Part shown: piece by piece, positions 38,917-47,708 of the stretch
How the letters are laid out: each line of letters starts with the position of its first letter
Numbering within the stretch: position 1 is the first letter of the stretch
Origin: Actinacidiphila rubida
Lineage (GTDB): Bacteria; Actinomycetota; Actinomycetes; Streptomycetales; Streptomycetaceae
DNA: 64,000 nt
Direction of reading: 5' to 3'
Assembly (NCBI RefSeq): GCF_900110255.1
Contig: NZ_FODD01000003.1
Span: 124,001 to 188,000 of the forward strand
Notes under the pieces: model-generated
Told to the model about the DNA's origin: nothing
Database searches by the model: none
The model's input: only the letters and a program-made list of their open reading frames with translations
Made by a program: the position numbers and the translations under genes

Positions 38917-40149
38917 ATGCCTTCTGTACTTCCTGAGGGGGAACCCGTGCCCGGCGACGGGGCGCTGCCCCGGCACGCCCTGGACGGGGCGGCGAGCCGT
39001 CCGCTCGGGTTCTACCTGCACGTGCCGTACTGCGCGACCCGCTGCGGGTACTGCGACTTCAACACGTACACGGCCACCGAGCTGCGCGGCTCCGGCGGGG
39101 CCCTGGCCTCGCGGGAGAACTACGCGGAGGTGCTGGTCGACGAGGTGCGGCTGGCGCGGAAGGTGCTGGGGGACGACCCGCGGCCGGTCGAGACCGTGTT
39201 CGTGGGGGGCGGCACCCCCACCCTGCTGCCCGCGGCCGACCTCGGCCGCATGCTCGCCGCGATCCGCGAGGAGTTCGGGCTGGCGCCGGGCGCCGAGGTG
39301 ACCACGGAGGCCAATCCGGAGTCCGTCGACCCGGAGTACCTCGCGGGGCTGCGCGACGCAGGCTTCACCCGCGTCTCGTTCGGCATGCAGAGCGCCCGGC
39401 GGCACGTGCTCCAGGTCCTGGACCGCACCCACACCCCGGGCCGCCCGGAGGCCTGCGTCGCCGAGGCCCGCGCGGCCGGCTTCGACCACGTCAACCTCGA
39501 CCTGATCTACGGCACCCCGGGGGAATCCGACGAGGACTGGCTCGCCTCGCTGGACGCGGCGATCGGCGCCGGCCCCGACCACGTCTCCGCGTACGCCCTG
39601 ATCGTCGAGGAAGGCACGCAGCTGGCGCGGCGGATCCGCCGCGGCGAGGTGCCGATGACCGACGACGACGTGCACGCCGACCGCTACCTGATGGCCGAGG
39701 AACGCCTGTCGGCCGCCGGCTTCTCCTGGTACGAGGTGTCGAACTGGGCGACCGCCGAGTCCGGCCGCTGCCGCCACAACGAGCTGTACTGGACCGGCGC
39801 CGACTGGTGGGGCGCGGGCCCCGGCGCGCACAGCCACGTCGGCGGCGTGCGCTGGTGGAACGTGAAGCACCCCGGCGCCTACGCCCAGGCCCTGGCCGAG
39901 GGCCGCACGCCCGGCGCGGGCCGCGAACTGCTCGGCGCCGAGGACCGGCGGGTGGAGCGCATCCTGCTGGAGCTGCGGCTGTCCCAGGGCTGCCCGCTCG
40001 ACCTGCTCGCGGAGCAGGGCGCGGCCGCCGCGGCCCGCGCGGTGGACGACGGCCTGCTGGAGCCCGGCCCCTACGCCGGGGGCCGCGCCGTCCTCACCCT
40101 GCGCGGCCGCCTGCTGGCCGACGCGGTCGTCCGGGACCTCGTGGACTGA
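38917..40149 (+). CDS. hemW: HemW radical SAM heme chaperone
   Basis: A 410-residue radical SAM protein. The cluster motif is CATRCGYC (CxxxCxxC) in FYLHVPYCATRCGYCDFNTY. Other family marks are VFVGGGTPTLL, TTEANPESV, VSFGMQSARRHVL, DLIYGTPGES, and the C-terminal HNELYWTGADWWGAGPGAHS. This family was once called oxygen-independent coproporphyrinogen oxidase (HemN-like), but HemW lacks the extra HemN N-terminus and binds heme. GATACT (38905-38910) is six bases before ATG 38917, so the start fits a leaderless message; an in-frame start lies 18 bases upstream. Confidence 0.92.
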   Translation: MPSVLPEGEPVPGDGALPRHALDGAASRPLGFYLHVPYCATRCGYCDFNTYTATELRGSGGALASRENYAEVLVDEVRLARKVLGDDPRPVETVFVGGGTPTLLPAADLGRMLAAIREEFGLAPGAEVTTEANPESVDPEYLAGLRDAGFTRVSFGMQSARRHVLQVLDRTHTPGRPEACVAEARAAGFDHVNLDLIYGTPGESDEDWLASLDAAIGAGPDHVSAYALIVEEGTQLARRIRRGEVPMTDDDVHADRYLMAEERLSAAGFSWYEVSNWATAESGRCRHNELYWTGADWWGAGPGAHSHVGGVRWWNVKHPGAYAQALAEGRTPGAGRELLGAEDRRVERILLELRLSQGCPLDLLAEQGAAAAARAVDDGLLEPGPYAGGRAVLTLRGRLLADAVVRDLVD

Positions 40150-40222
40150 CCCCGCACCGGGACCCGGCCCCGACCCCGGACCCGGCCGCGGCTTCGGCCC
40201 CGGCCCGGAGCCGGCGGCCCGC

Positions 40223-41056
40223 TCACGGCTCCGCCGGCTCCGTCACGAAGTCGATCAGGTGCTCCACCGCGCCCAGCAGCTCCGGTCGCAGGTCCTTGTA
40301 CGACGAGACCGACGCGAGGATCCGCTGCCACGCCTCGCCCGTCGTCATCCGCCAGCCCAGGGTCCGGCACACGCCGGTCTTCCAGTCCTCGCCGCGCGGC
40401 ACCCGCGGCCACGCGGGGATGCCGACCGACGCGGGCTTGACCGCCTCCCACACGTCGATGAACGGATGCCCGACCACCAGCACGTCGGCGCCGCTCACCG
40501 ACGCCGCGATCCGCGACTCCTTGGACCCGGGGACCAGGTGGTCGACGAGCACGCCGAGCCGTGCGTCAGGGGCCGGCGCGAACGCCGACACGATCGCCGG
40601 CAGGTCGTCGACGCCCTCCAGGAACTCGACGGCGACGCCCTCGACCCGCAGGTCGTGGCCCCACACCCGCTCCACCAGCTCCGCGTCGTGCCGGCCCTCG
40701 ACGTAGATGCGGCCGGCCCTGGCCACCCGCGCCGTCGCGTCCGTCACGGCGATCGAGCCGGACGCGGACAGCAGCGGGCCGCGCGGCCCGGGCGCCGACC
40801 GGGGACGCACCAGGGTGACGGGCCGGCCGTCGAGCAGGAAGCCGCCAGGCGTCATCGGGAAGACCCGGTGCCTGCCGAACCGGTCCTCCAGGGTGACCGT
40901 CAGGCCCTCCGCGGTCTTCTCCACCCGCACCACCGCGCCGCAGAAGCCCGTGCCGGCGTCCTCGACGACCAGGTCCGCCTCGGCCGGCACCTCCGGCACG
41001 GGCGCGGACCGCTTCCACGGCGGCGTCAGATCGGGGTCGTAACTCTGGCTGCGCAT
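40223..41056 (-). CDS. DUF3097 family protein
   Basis: A 277-residue soluble protein specific to actinobacteria, function unknown. It opens RSQSYDPDLTPPWKRSAPVPEVP, has a small beta domain (GFCGAVVRVEKTAEGLTVTL), and a Toprim-like core (about 110-240): GRIYVEGRHDAELVERVWG, then VLVDHLVPGSKESRIA and VLVVGHPFIDVWEAVKP. The acidic residues (E in VEGRHDAE, D in LVDHLV) suggest a metal-binding Toprim fold, hence nucleic-acid work; that is my inference. It is convergent with hemW. A -10 like TACGAT precedes the ATG by seven bases. Confidence 0.85.
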   Translation of the reverse strand: MRSQSYDPDLTPPWKRSAPVPEVPAEADLVVEDAGTGFCGAVVRVEKTAEGLTVTLEDRFGRHRVFPMTPGGFLLDGRPVTLVRPRSAPGPRGPLLSASGSIAVTDATARVARAGRIYVEGRHDAELVERVWGHDLRVEGVAVEFLEGVDDLPAIVSAFAPAPDARLGVLVDHLVPGSKESRIAASVSGADVLVVGHPFIDVWEAVKPASVGIPAWPRVPRGEDWKTGVCRTLGWRMTTGEAWQRILASVSSYKDLRPELLGAVEHLIDFVTEPAEP

Positions 41057-41078
41057 AGGGGAGATCGTAGCCAGGACC

Positions 41079-41876
41079 CTACTCCCCGGCGGTGAACCGC
41101 TCGGCGAGTGCGTCCCGCTGGGCGCGCACGAACCGCGCGTCGACGACCGCGCCGTGGCCCGGCACGTAGCGGGCCGTCTCGCCGCCGAGCGCCAGCAGCG
41201 CGTCCAGTGTCTCCGCCCACCGCGCGGTGACCGCGTCGCCGCCGGCCTGCGGCTCGCCGGACTCCTCCACCAGATCGCCGCAGAACACCACCGCGGGGTC
41301 GCTCCCGGTGGCGCCCGGCACGTGCACCACCAGGTCGTGGCCGGTGTGTCCGGGACCCAGGTGGACCAGGTGCACCGGACGCTCTCCGAGGTCGAGCGCC
41401 AGCTCGCCGCTGACGGGCCGGTCGGGCGGCACCAGCGCACGCACCGCCTCGGCCGTCTCCATGGGATCCGCGCCGTACTCGGCGGCGGTCACCGGCATCC
41501 GCAGCTGCTCGCGACGGAGATATCCGGCCAGCGACTGCTCGCCGTACACCTCGGCCTCCGGGAACTCCGCGGTGCCCAGCACGTGGTCGAAGTGGCCGTG
41601 GGTGAGGACGACGTGGGTCACCGCGCGCCCGGTCAGCGCCTCGACCTGGCCGCGCAGCTCCTCGCCTTCGCGCAGGCTGGAGCCGGTGTCGACCAGCATG
41701 ACCGCCTCGGCCCCCACGACCAGGCCGATGGTCACGTCGAGGAAGGGCAGCCGGCGGCGTGCCACGCCGGGCGCGAGCTGCTCCCACGCCGAGTTCCCAC
41801 CGCCGGGCTGCTCCGCCGCGTTCTGCTCAGAATCCACGGGGCCGACGCTATCGAAACGGGCCGGTTTCGCGTGCAT
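41079..41876 (-). CDS. Metallo-beta-lactamase-fold hydrolase
   Basis: A 265-residue protein with the MBL zinc motif VLTHGHFDHVLG (HxHxDH), an upstream MLVDTGSSLREG, the third-ligand region LGPGHTGHDLVVHVPG, FCGDLVEE with the bridging Asp, and the last His in YVPGHGAVVD. All ligands of a two-zinc site are present. The substrate could be a thioester, lactone or phosphodiester. ATG 41876 with GAAGG just ahead is chosen; GTG 41837, seven bases after TAGCGT, is a good leaderless alternative. The hrcA promoter lies just upstream on the other strand. Confidence 0.88.
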   Translation of the reverse strand: MHAKPARFDSVGPVDSEQNAAEQPGGGNSAWEQLAPGVARRRLPFLDVTIGLVVGAEAVMLVDTGSSLREGEELRGQVEALTGRAVTHVVLTHGHFDHVLGTAEFPEAEVYGEQSLAGYLRREQLRMPVTAAEYGADPMETAEAVRALVPPDRPVSGELALDLGERPVHLVHLGPGHTGHDLVVHVPGATGSDPAVVFCGDLVEESGEPQAGGDAVTARWAETLDALLALGGETARYVPGHGAVVDARFVRAQRDALAERFTAGE

Positions 41877-41978
41877 CCGCCGCCTTCGCGGCCGGTCCCG
41901 TGCCGGTTCTGCCCCGATCCGGGACCGGTCGGTGGCCGGTACGTGAGGGGTCCGCGGCCAGTCGGGTCGCTGCCGCTC

Positions 41979-42049
41979 TTGCAGAGCCCTTGTCGCCTCG
42001 CCGTACACTGGCTGCGGGATTGCTGGCACTCGAAACGAGGGAGTGCCAG
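41979..42049 (+). promoter_or_regulatory. hrcA promoter and CIRCE element
   Basis: CIRCE arms CTGGCACTC (42023-42031) and GAGTGCCAG (42041-42049) are perfect, with the usual 9-base spacer; this is the HrcA binding site. A TACACT -10 (42004-42009) with TTGCAG (41979-41984) 19 bases upstream starts transcription, so HrcA would sit just downstream of the start point and repress hrcA-dnaJ until heat shock. Confidence 0.92.
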
Positions 42050-42101
42050 GCAGGACGGGGTGCCGGGCCGCACGGGCAGGCCCCACGGCTGGAGGTGAGC
42101 G

Positions 42102-43118
42102 ATGTTGAGCGAACGCAGGCTGGAGGTGCTGCGTGCCATCGTTCAGGACTACGTCGGCACCGAGGAGCCGGTCGGGTCCAAGGCGCTCACCGAACGGCAC
42201 CGGCTGGGTGTGTCCCCCGCCACGGTCCGCAACGACATGGCGGTGCTGGAGGACGAGGGCTACATCGCCCAGCCCCACACCAGCGCGGGCCGCATCCCCA
42301 CGGACAAGGGGTACCGGCTCTTCGTCGACAAACTCGCCGGCGTCAAGCCGCTGTCGACCGCCGAGCGCCGGGCCATCCAGAACTTCCTCGACGGAGCCGT
42401 CGACCTCGACGACGTGGTCGGCCGCACGGTGCGGCTGCTCGCGCAGCTCACCCGGCAGGTCGCCGTCGTGCAGTACCCGTCGCTGACGCGTTCCTCGGTG
42501 CGGCACGTCGAGCTGCTGTCGCTGGCACCCGCCCGGATCATGCTGGTGCTCATCACCGACACCGGCCGGGTCGAGCAGCGGCTGATCGACTGCGCGGCGC
42601 CGGTCGGCGAGACCGTGCTGGCGGACCTGCGGGCCCGGCTGAACAGCCGGGTCGTGGGACGCCGCTTCACCGACGTCCCGCCGCTGGTCCAGGACCTGCC
42701 GGACAGCTTCGAGCTCGACGACCGGCCGGCCGTCGCCGGCGTGCTCGCCACCCTCCTCGAAACCCTCGTCGAGGAGAAGGAGGAGCGCATCATGCTCGGC
42801 GGGGCGGCCAACCTCACCCGCTTCAACCACGACTTCCCGCTGACGATCCGCCCGGTCCTGGAGGCCCTGGAGGAGCAGATGGTGCTCCTGAAACTCCTCG
42901 GCGAGGCCACGGACTCCACCATGACCGTGCGGATCGGGCATGAGAATTTTCACGAGGGCCTCAATTCCACCTCCGTGGTGGCGGTCGGCTACGGTTCGGG
43001 CGACGAGGCAGTCGCCAAACTCGGCGTGGTCGGACCGACCCGCATGGACTACCCCGGAACGATGGGAGCGGTACGCGCAGTGGCACGTTACGTCGGACAG
43101 ATCCTGGCGGAGTCGTAA
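42102..43118 (+). CDS. hrcA: Heat-inducible transcription repressor HrcA
   Basis: A 338-residue repressor. The N-terminal winged helix carries [25 protein letters not shown] sequence and [20 protein letters not shown]; next is the [16 protein letters not shown] motif. The GAF-like middle (about 100-230) and a dimerisation region ending [20 protein letters not shown] follow. It binds the CIRCE element upstream. Only dnaJ follows, without dnaK/grpE, matching the streptomycete second dnaJ locus; dnaK in these bacteria is under HspR elsewhere. Confidence 0.97.
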   Translation: MLSERRLEVLRAIVQDYVGTEEPVGSKALTERHRLGVSPATVRNDMAVLEDEGYIAQPHTSAGRIPTDKGYRLFVDKLAGVKPLSTAERRAIQNFLDGAVDLDDVVGRTVRLLAQLTRQVAVVQYPSLTRSSVRHVELLSLAPARIMLVLITDTGRVEQRLIDCAAPVGETVLADLRARLNSRVVGRRFTDVPPLVQDLPDSFELDDRPAVAGVLATLLETLVEEKEERIMLGGAANLTRFNHDFPLTIRPVLEALEEQMVLLKLLGEATDSTMTVRIGHENFHEGLNSTSVVAVGYGSGDEAVAKLGVVGPTRMDYPGTMGAVRAVARYVGQILAES

Positions 43119-44255
43119 GTGGCCACGGACTACTACGCCGTACTCGGCGTTCGCCGCGACGCAGGACCGGACGAGATCAAGAAGGCGTTCCGGCGCCTTG
43201 CCCGCGAACTGCACCCGGACGTGAATCCGGACCCCAAGACGCAGGAGCGGTTCAAGGAGATCAACGCCGCCTACGAGGTGCTCTCGGACCCGCAGAAGAA
43301 GCAGGTCTACGACCTCGGTGGCGACCCGCTGTCCGCGGCGGGCGGCGCGGGCGGGGCGGGTGGCTTCGGCGCCGGCTTCGGCAACTTCAGCGACATCATG
43401 GACGCCTTCTTCGGGCAGTCCCAGCAGCGCGGGCCGCGTTCGCGCACCCGGCGCGGCCAGGACGCGATGATCCGGCTGGAGATCGAGCTGGACGAGGCCG
43501 CGTTCGGCACCACGAAGGACATCCAGGTCGACACCGCGGTCACCTGCGGCACCTGCAACGGCGAGGGGGCGGCGCCGGGCACCTCGGCGCAGACCTGCGA
43601 CATGTGCCGCGGGCGCGGCGAGGTCTCGCAGGTCACCCGGTCCTTCCTCGGGCAGGTCATGACGTCGCGGCCGTGCCCGCAGTGCCAGGGCTTCGGCACG
43701 GTCGTGCCGACGCCGTGCCCGGAGTGCGCCGGCGACGGGCGGGTGCGGTCGCGCCGGACGCTGACCGTGAAGATCCCCGCGGGCGTCGACAACGGCACCC
43801 GGATCCAGCTCGCCGGCGAGGGCGAGGTCGGGCCCGGCGGCGGGCCCGCCGGTGACCTGTACGTGGAGATCCGCGAGGTCCCGCACGCGGTGTTCCAGCG
43901 GCGCGGCGACGACCTGCACTGCACGGTCACCATCCCGATGACCGCGGCGGCGCTCGGCACGAAGTGCCCGCTGGAGACGCTCGACGGGCTGGAGGAGATC
44001 GACGTCCGGCCCGGCACGCAGTCCGGGCAGTCGATCCCGCTGCACCAGCGCGGCATCACGCACCTGCGCGGCGGCGGCCGCGGCGACCTCGTCGTCCACG
44101 TCGAGGTCGTCACGCCCAACAAGCTCGACCCCGACCAGGAGGAGCTGCTGCGCCGCCTGGCCAAGCTGCGCGGCGAGGAGCGCCCGACGGGGCAGTTCGC
44201 GCCGGGGCAGCAGGGGTTGTTCTCGCGGCTCAAGGACGCGTTCAACGGCCGCTAG
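43119..44255 (+). CDS. dnaJ: Chaperone DnaJ (second copy type, HrcA-controlled)
   Basis: A 378-residue type I DnaJ. The J-domain (1-65) contains the HPD motif (LHPDVN). A Gly-rich region ([16 protein letters not shown]) follows, then four zinc-binding repeats [24 protein letters not shown] and CPECAGDG, and the C-terminal substrate domain. It stimulates DnaK ATPase and delivers unfolded proteins. The GTG start abuts the hrcA stop, so it is co-transcribed under CIRCE. Confidence 0.97.
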   Translation: MATDYYAVLGVRRDAGPDEIKKAFRRLARELHPDVNPDPKTQERFKEINAAYEVLSDPQKKQVYDLGGDPLSAAGGAGGAGGFGAGFGNFSDIMDAFFGQSQQRGPRSRTRRGQDAMIRLEIELDEAAFGTTKDIQVDTAVTCGTCNGEGAAPGTSAQTCDMCRGRGEVSQVTRSFLGQVMTSRPCPQCQGFGTVVPTPCPECAGDGRVRSRRTLTVKIPAGVDNGTRIQLAGEGEVGPGGGPAGDLYVEIREVPHAVFQRRGDDLHCTVTIPMTAAALGTKCPLETLDGLEEIDVRPGTQSGQSIPLHQRGITHLRGGGRGDLVVHVEVVTPNKLDPDQEELLRRLAKLRGEERPTGQFAPGQQGLFSRLKDAFNGR

Positions 44256-44299
44256 CGCGGCTCCCTCCGTCACCTGCACCACCCGGGGCCCGGCCCCGT

Positions 44300-44535
44300 G
44301 CCCCTGAGGGTCGCCTCTCGCCCGTGCGCGGGCGTTGCGCCCCGTCGGGGATGCGGGGTGCCCCAGCCGTCGGGCCGGGGTGCCGTGCCTGTGCGGGGGT
44401 GCCCTGCGCGGGCTCGCGGGCCGTCACCGGCCGGGTGGGGTGGCTCGGTCCGCTCCGGACCGTCTGGCCGTGGTTGGTTGGTCGCGCGGGGGACCTCGCG
44501 CCCCTGAGGGTCGCCCCTCGCCCGTGCGCGGGCGT
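44300..44535 (+). repeat. Pair of 36-base direct repeats in an intergenic region
   Basis: Copies at 44300-44335 and 44500-44535 differ at a single base and are exactly 200 bases apart. They begin GCCCCTGAGGGTCGCC and end CGCCCGTGCGCGGGCGT, which contains a hairpin. The 351-base gap between dnaJ and the next gene shows no gene; other GC-rich degenerate repeats (GCGGGGTGCC-like) lie between the copies. Confidence 0.85.
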
Positions 44536-44606
44536 CGGGTGGCCCAGCTGTCGGCCGGGGGGCCACCCGCGGGTGGGGTGGGTGGGGGGCGTGGGAATAT
44601 GACCGC

Positions 44607-45665
44607 ATGGCGGTGACCCTCTCCTCGTTTGCGGCGTATCCGATCGTGCAGGCCCCGATGGCCGGTGGCGGCTCGAACCCGCGGCTGGCCGCGGCGGTCG
44701 CCGCGTCCGGCGGGCTCGGCTTCCTGGCCGCGGGGTACAAGACGTCCGGGGCGATGTACGAGGAGATCCGCCAGCTGCGGGACCTGACCTCGCAGCCCTT
44801 CGGCGTCAACCTGTTCATGCCGCAGCCCGCGACCGCGGACCCCTCCGCGATCGGGGTGTACGCCGAGCAACTGTCGGGCGAGGCCGCCTGGTACGGCACC
44901 GAGCTGGGCGACGCGGACGCCGGCGGCGACGACGCCTACGACGCGAAGGTCGCGGTCCTGCTCGAGGACCCGGTGCCGATGGTGAGCTTCACCTTCGGGT
45001 GCCCGGACCGCGCGGTGCTGGACGCCTTCGCGAAGGCCGGCACGTACACCGTCGTCACCGTCACGTCCGCCGCGGAGGCGCAGGCCGCGCAGTGGGCCGG
45101 CGCCGACGCGCTGTGCGTGCAGGGCGTGGAGGCCGGCGGCCACCAGGGCACGCACCGCGACGACCCGGAGCTGGACCACGCCGGCCTCGGCCTGCTCTCC
45201 CTGATCGCGCAGGTGCGCGAGGCCGTGCGGCTGCCGATGATCGCCGCGGGCGGCCTGATGCGCGGCAGCCAGATCGCCGCGGTCCTGGCCGCCGGCGCGG
45301 ACGCGGCGGCGCTCGGCACGGCGTTCCTGGTCACCCCGGAGTCCGGCGCCAGCCCCGTGCACAAGCGGGCCGTCACGGACCCGGTGTTCGCCCGGACGGA
45401 GCTGACCCGCGCGTTCTCGGGGCGTCCGGCCCGCGGCCTGGTCAACCGCTTCATGAGCGACCACGGCCCCTACGCGCCGCCCGGCTACCCGCAGATCCAC
45501 TTCCTGACCTCGCCGCTGCGCAAGGCCGCCGCGGAGGCCGGCGACCCGCAGGGGATGTCGCTGTGGGCCGGGCAGGGGCACCGGCTGGCCCGCGAGCTGT
45601 CCGCGGGGGCCCTCGTCGAGACGCTCGCCGCCGAGCTGCAGGAAGCCCGGGAGGCGCGGGTATGA
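44607..45665 (+). CDS. Nitronate monooxygenase family FMN enzyme
   Basis: A 352-residue flavoprotein with a TIM-barrel. The start [29 protein letters not shown], the FGVNLFMPQ strand, [13 protein letters not shown] with the FMN/catalytic His, and [32 protein letters not shown] (phosphate-binding) are family hallmarks. It oxidises nitronates such as propionate-3-nitronate. GAATAT ends six bases before the ATG, in a leaderless arrangement. The gene overlaps rsmE as ATGA, giving an operon NMO-rsmE-NUDIX. Confidence 0.92.
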   Translation: MAVTLSSFAAYPIVQAPMAGGGSNPRLAAAVAASGGLGFLAAGYKTSGAMYEEIRQLRDLTSQPFGVNLFMPQPATADPSAIGVYAEQLSGEAAWYGTELGDADAGGDDAYDAKVAVLLEDPVPMVSFTFGCPDRAVLDAFAKAGTYTVVTVTSAAEAQAAQWAGADALCVQGVEAGGHQGTHRDDPELDHAGLGLLSLIAQVREAVRLPMIAAGGLMRGSQIAAVLAAGADAAALGTAFLVTPESGASPVHKRAVTDPVFARTELTRAFSGRPARGLVNRFMSDHGPYAPPGYPQIHFLTSPLRKAAAEAGDPQGMSLWAGQGHRLARELSAGALVETLAAELQEAREARV

Positions 45666-46405
45666 CGGCGCCGGTGTTCCTCGTCGAACCGGGCGCCCTG
45701 GAGGGCGCCCCGTCGCGGCTGATCCTGGACGGCCCGGAGGGCCGCCACGCCGTCTCCGTGCGGCGGCTGACACCAGGGGAGCGGGTCGTGCTCACCGACG
45801 GCGCGGGACGCGGCGCCCACGGCACGGTCGCCGCGGTCGAGGGCAAGGACCTGCTGCACGTCGACGTCGACGAGCTGCGCACCGAGCCGGCGCCGGCCGC
45901 CCGCATCACCGTCGTGCAGGCCCTGCCGAAGGGCGACCGCGGCGAGCTGGCCGTGGAGACGATGACGGAGGCGGGGGTCGACGCGGTGGTGCCCTGGGCC
46001 GCGTCCCGCTGCGTCACCCAGTGGCGCGGGGAGCGCGGCGCCAAGTCGCTGGCCAAGTGGCGTTCCACCGCGCGGGAGGCCGCCAAGCAGTCGCGGCGGC
46101 TGCGGTTCCCCGACGTGTCCGACCTGATGACGACCCGTCAGGTCGCGGACCTGCTCGGCGCCGCCGACTTCGCGGGCGTGCTGCACGAGGAGGGCGCGGC
46201 GCCGCTGGCCGCAGCCGCGCTGCCCGAGCGGGGCTCGCTGGTGCTCGTCGTCGGCCCCGAGGGCGGCGTCTCGCCGGAGGAGATCGCCCTGTTCGAGGAG
46301 GCGGGCGCGCCCCCGTTCCGGCTCGGCCCGACGGTGCTGCGCACCTCCACCGCGGGCGTCGCGGCGACGGCGCTGCTGCTGACCCGCACCGGCCGCTGGT
46401 CGTGA
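45662..46405 (+). CDS. rsmE: 16S rRNA m3U1498 methyltransferase
   Basis: A 247-residue SPOUT-class methyltransferase that modifies U1498 of 16S rRNA. It has the N-terminal PUA-like domain ([19 protein letters not shown]), the linker [26 protein letters not shown], and the knot motifs [26 protein letters not shown] and [19 protein letters not shown] for SAM binding. The length is normal. The ATG overlaps the stop of the gene before it, and the NUDIX gene overlaps its own stop, so all three are coupled. Confidence 0.95.
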   Translation: MTAPVFLVEPGALEGAPSRLILDGPEGRHAVSVRRLTPGERVVLTDGAGRGAHGTVAAVEGKDLLHVDVDELRTEPAPAARITVVQALPKGDRGELAVETMTEAGVDAVVPWAASRCVTQWRGERGAKSLAKWRSTAREAAKQSRRLRFPDVSDLMTTRQVADLLGAADFAGVLHEEGAAPLAAAALPERGSLVLVVGPEGGVSPEEIALFEEAGAPPFRLGPTVLRTSTAGVAATALLLTRTGRWS

Positions 46406-46884
46406 CGGGGCGGACGGCCGGGGACCCGGGGAGTGCCGCGTCGACGCTGCTCGTCGCCGCGGTGATCGTCCACGACGCGGCGCGCGACCGGATCGTGGTG
46501 CTGCGCCGCGGCCGGGGCAGCAGCTTCGGCCACGGGTTGTGGGACCTGCCGCTCGGCAAGGTCGAGCCGGGCGAGCCCGTGACGGCCGCCGCGGTACGCG
46601 AACTGCGCGAGGAGACGGGGCTGGTGGTGGCCCCCGAGGCGCTCACCCTGGCGCACGTGCTGCACGCCGGGGCCGGCACCGGGACGCCGCACGGCTACCT
46701 CACCGTGGTGTTCGCGGCCACCGCGTGGTCGGGCGAGCCGGAGAACCGCGAGCCGGACCGCCACGACGACGTGCGGTGGGCGGAACTCGACTCCCTGCCG
46801 CGGGAGTTCGTGCCGAGCACGGAGAAGATCGTGCGGGCCTGGCGGGCCGGCCTGGTCGGACCCACGCTGCACCGCTGGGAGTGA
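46402..46884 (+). CDS. NUDIX hydrolase
   Basis: A 160-residue hydrolase with the complete Nudix box [24 protein letters not shown] (about residues 53-76; the Glu residues of REExGL-type RELREETGL bind magnesium). It cuts a nucleoside diphosphate linked to another group; the substrate is not predictable. The GTG overlaps the rsmE stop. C-terminal [18 protein letters not shown] is a common NUDIX ending. Confidence 0.9.
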   Translation: MTGRTAGDPGSAASTLLVAAVIVHDAARDRIVVLRRGRGSSFGHGLWDLPLGKVEPGEPVTAAAVRELREETGLVVAPEALTLAHVLHAGAGTGTPHGYLTVVFAATAWSGEPENREPDRHDDVRWAELDSLPREFVPSTEKIVRAWRAGLVGPTLHRWE

Positions 46885-46900
46885 CCCGCGGCGTCCGCCG

Positions 46901-46958
46901 CCGCAGCCGTCCGCCGCCGCAACCGTCGCCACCGCAACCGGCTGCCGTCGCAACCGTC
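46901..46958 (+). repeat. Four imperfect CCGCAACCGTC units
   Basis: Units start at 46901, 46917, 46932 and 46948, spaced 15-16 bases, between the NUDIX gene and the convergent zinc ribbon gene. Possible slippage product or transcription-ending structure. Confidence 0.6.
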
Positions 46959-46981
46959 CGGTGTCGCCAACGCCCGGCGGA

Positions 46982-47206
46982 CTAGTCGGGCTTGGCCGCG
47001 AACAGCTCCAAGTGCCCGCACGCCGGGCAGCGGAACGCCTCGATCTGCCAGCGCGGACGGCCCATGCGCTTGGCGTTGCCCAGGGGGCCGCGCTGCAACC
47101 ACCCGGCTATCCAGCGGGCGTAGCCGCGCGTGCCCTGGCCCGAGTCCTCGACGAAACCCGGCTCCAGACCGATGGCGCCGCACTGGGTGCACGTGATCGC
47201 TTCCAC
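46982..47206 (-). CDS. Small zinc-ribbon protein
   Basis: A 74-residue protein with two cysteine pairs, CTQCG near the start and CPACGH near the end, that could bind one zinc. Between them lies FVEDSGQGTRGYARWIAGWLQRG. The GTG at 47206 is the last start before the first pair. I recall similar small proteins in streptomycetes, with no known role. Confidence 0.7.
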   Translation of the reverse strand: MEAITCTQCGAIGLEPGFVEDSGQGTRGYARWIAGWLQRGPLGNAKRMGRPRWQIEAFRCPACGHLELFAAKPD

Positions 47207-47302
47207 GGCGCGAAGTGTAGGCGGACCGTCACGCGACCCGTAGGGGCCGCGTGGGCCCTTCGGGGGATGGACCCGCCCCGACTGCGGGGGGAACGTGGGG
47301 GG

Positions 47303-47689
47303 ATGGGACGAAAAGGGAAGGTCTGGCTGGCCGGGGCCGTCTGCGCGGTCGCCGCCGCGGCCGTCGCGGGGTGCGACCCCGCGGACGGCCTGGGGGCGAG
47401 TGCCGTGTCCGTCACCACGGACCAACTGGCCACGCACGAGCTGAAACACGACGGCGTCAAGGTGCAGTGGCTCTCGTGCAGCGCCACCACCGGCACCAGG
47501 TCGGCGAAGGTCGACTGCCTGGGCCGCACCGACGACCAGCGGAAGATCACCGTCAAGGGAACCGTCACCGAGCAGAGGGACGACACGTGCGTCCGCGGCC
47601 GGCTGGTCGCGGTCGCCGGCGGCAGGACGGTGTTCGACGTCGGGGGACTCGGCGACTGCGTGCGGCACAGCAGCCCGGGGAGGAGCTGA
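47303..47689 (+). CDS. Small secreted lipoprotein
   Basis: A 128-residue protein. The start GRKGKVWLAGAVCAVAAAAVAGC has a lipobox AVAGC; the cysteine would be lipid-modified and hold the protein on the outer face of the membrane. The mature part (about 100 residues) has several cysteines (LSCSATT, VDCLG, DTCVRG, LGDCVR) that could form two disulphides, and predicted beta strands. I know of no homolog by name. The tricorn gene begins 19 bases downstream. Confidence 0.7.
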   Translation: MGRKGKVWLAGAVCAVAAAAVAGCDPADGLGASAVSVTTDQLATHELKHDGVKVQWLSCSATTGTRSAKVDCLGRTDDQRKITVKGTVTEQRDDTCVRGRLVAVAGGRTVFDVGGLGDCVRHSSPGRS

Positions 47690-47708
47690 GCGAAGTTAGG
47701 GTGGCCCG

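Noticed and set aside
41837..41876. GTG 41837 as the only start of the MBL-fold gene
   Set aside because: A -10 like TAGCGT seven bases upstream supports it, but ATG 41876 has a ribosome-site-like GAAGG; I kept the longer form and note both.
42102..44255. Complete dnaK-grpE-dnaJ heat-shock operon
   Set aside because: Only hrcA and dnaJ are present; no dnaK or grpE frame is visible on either side.
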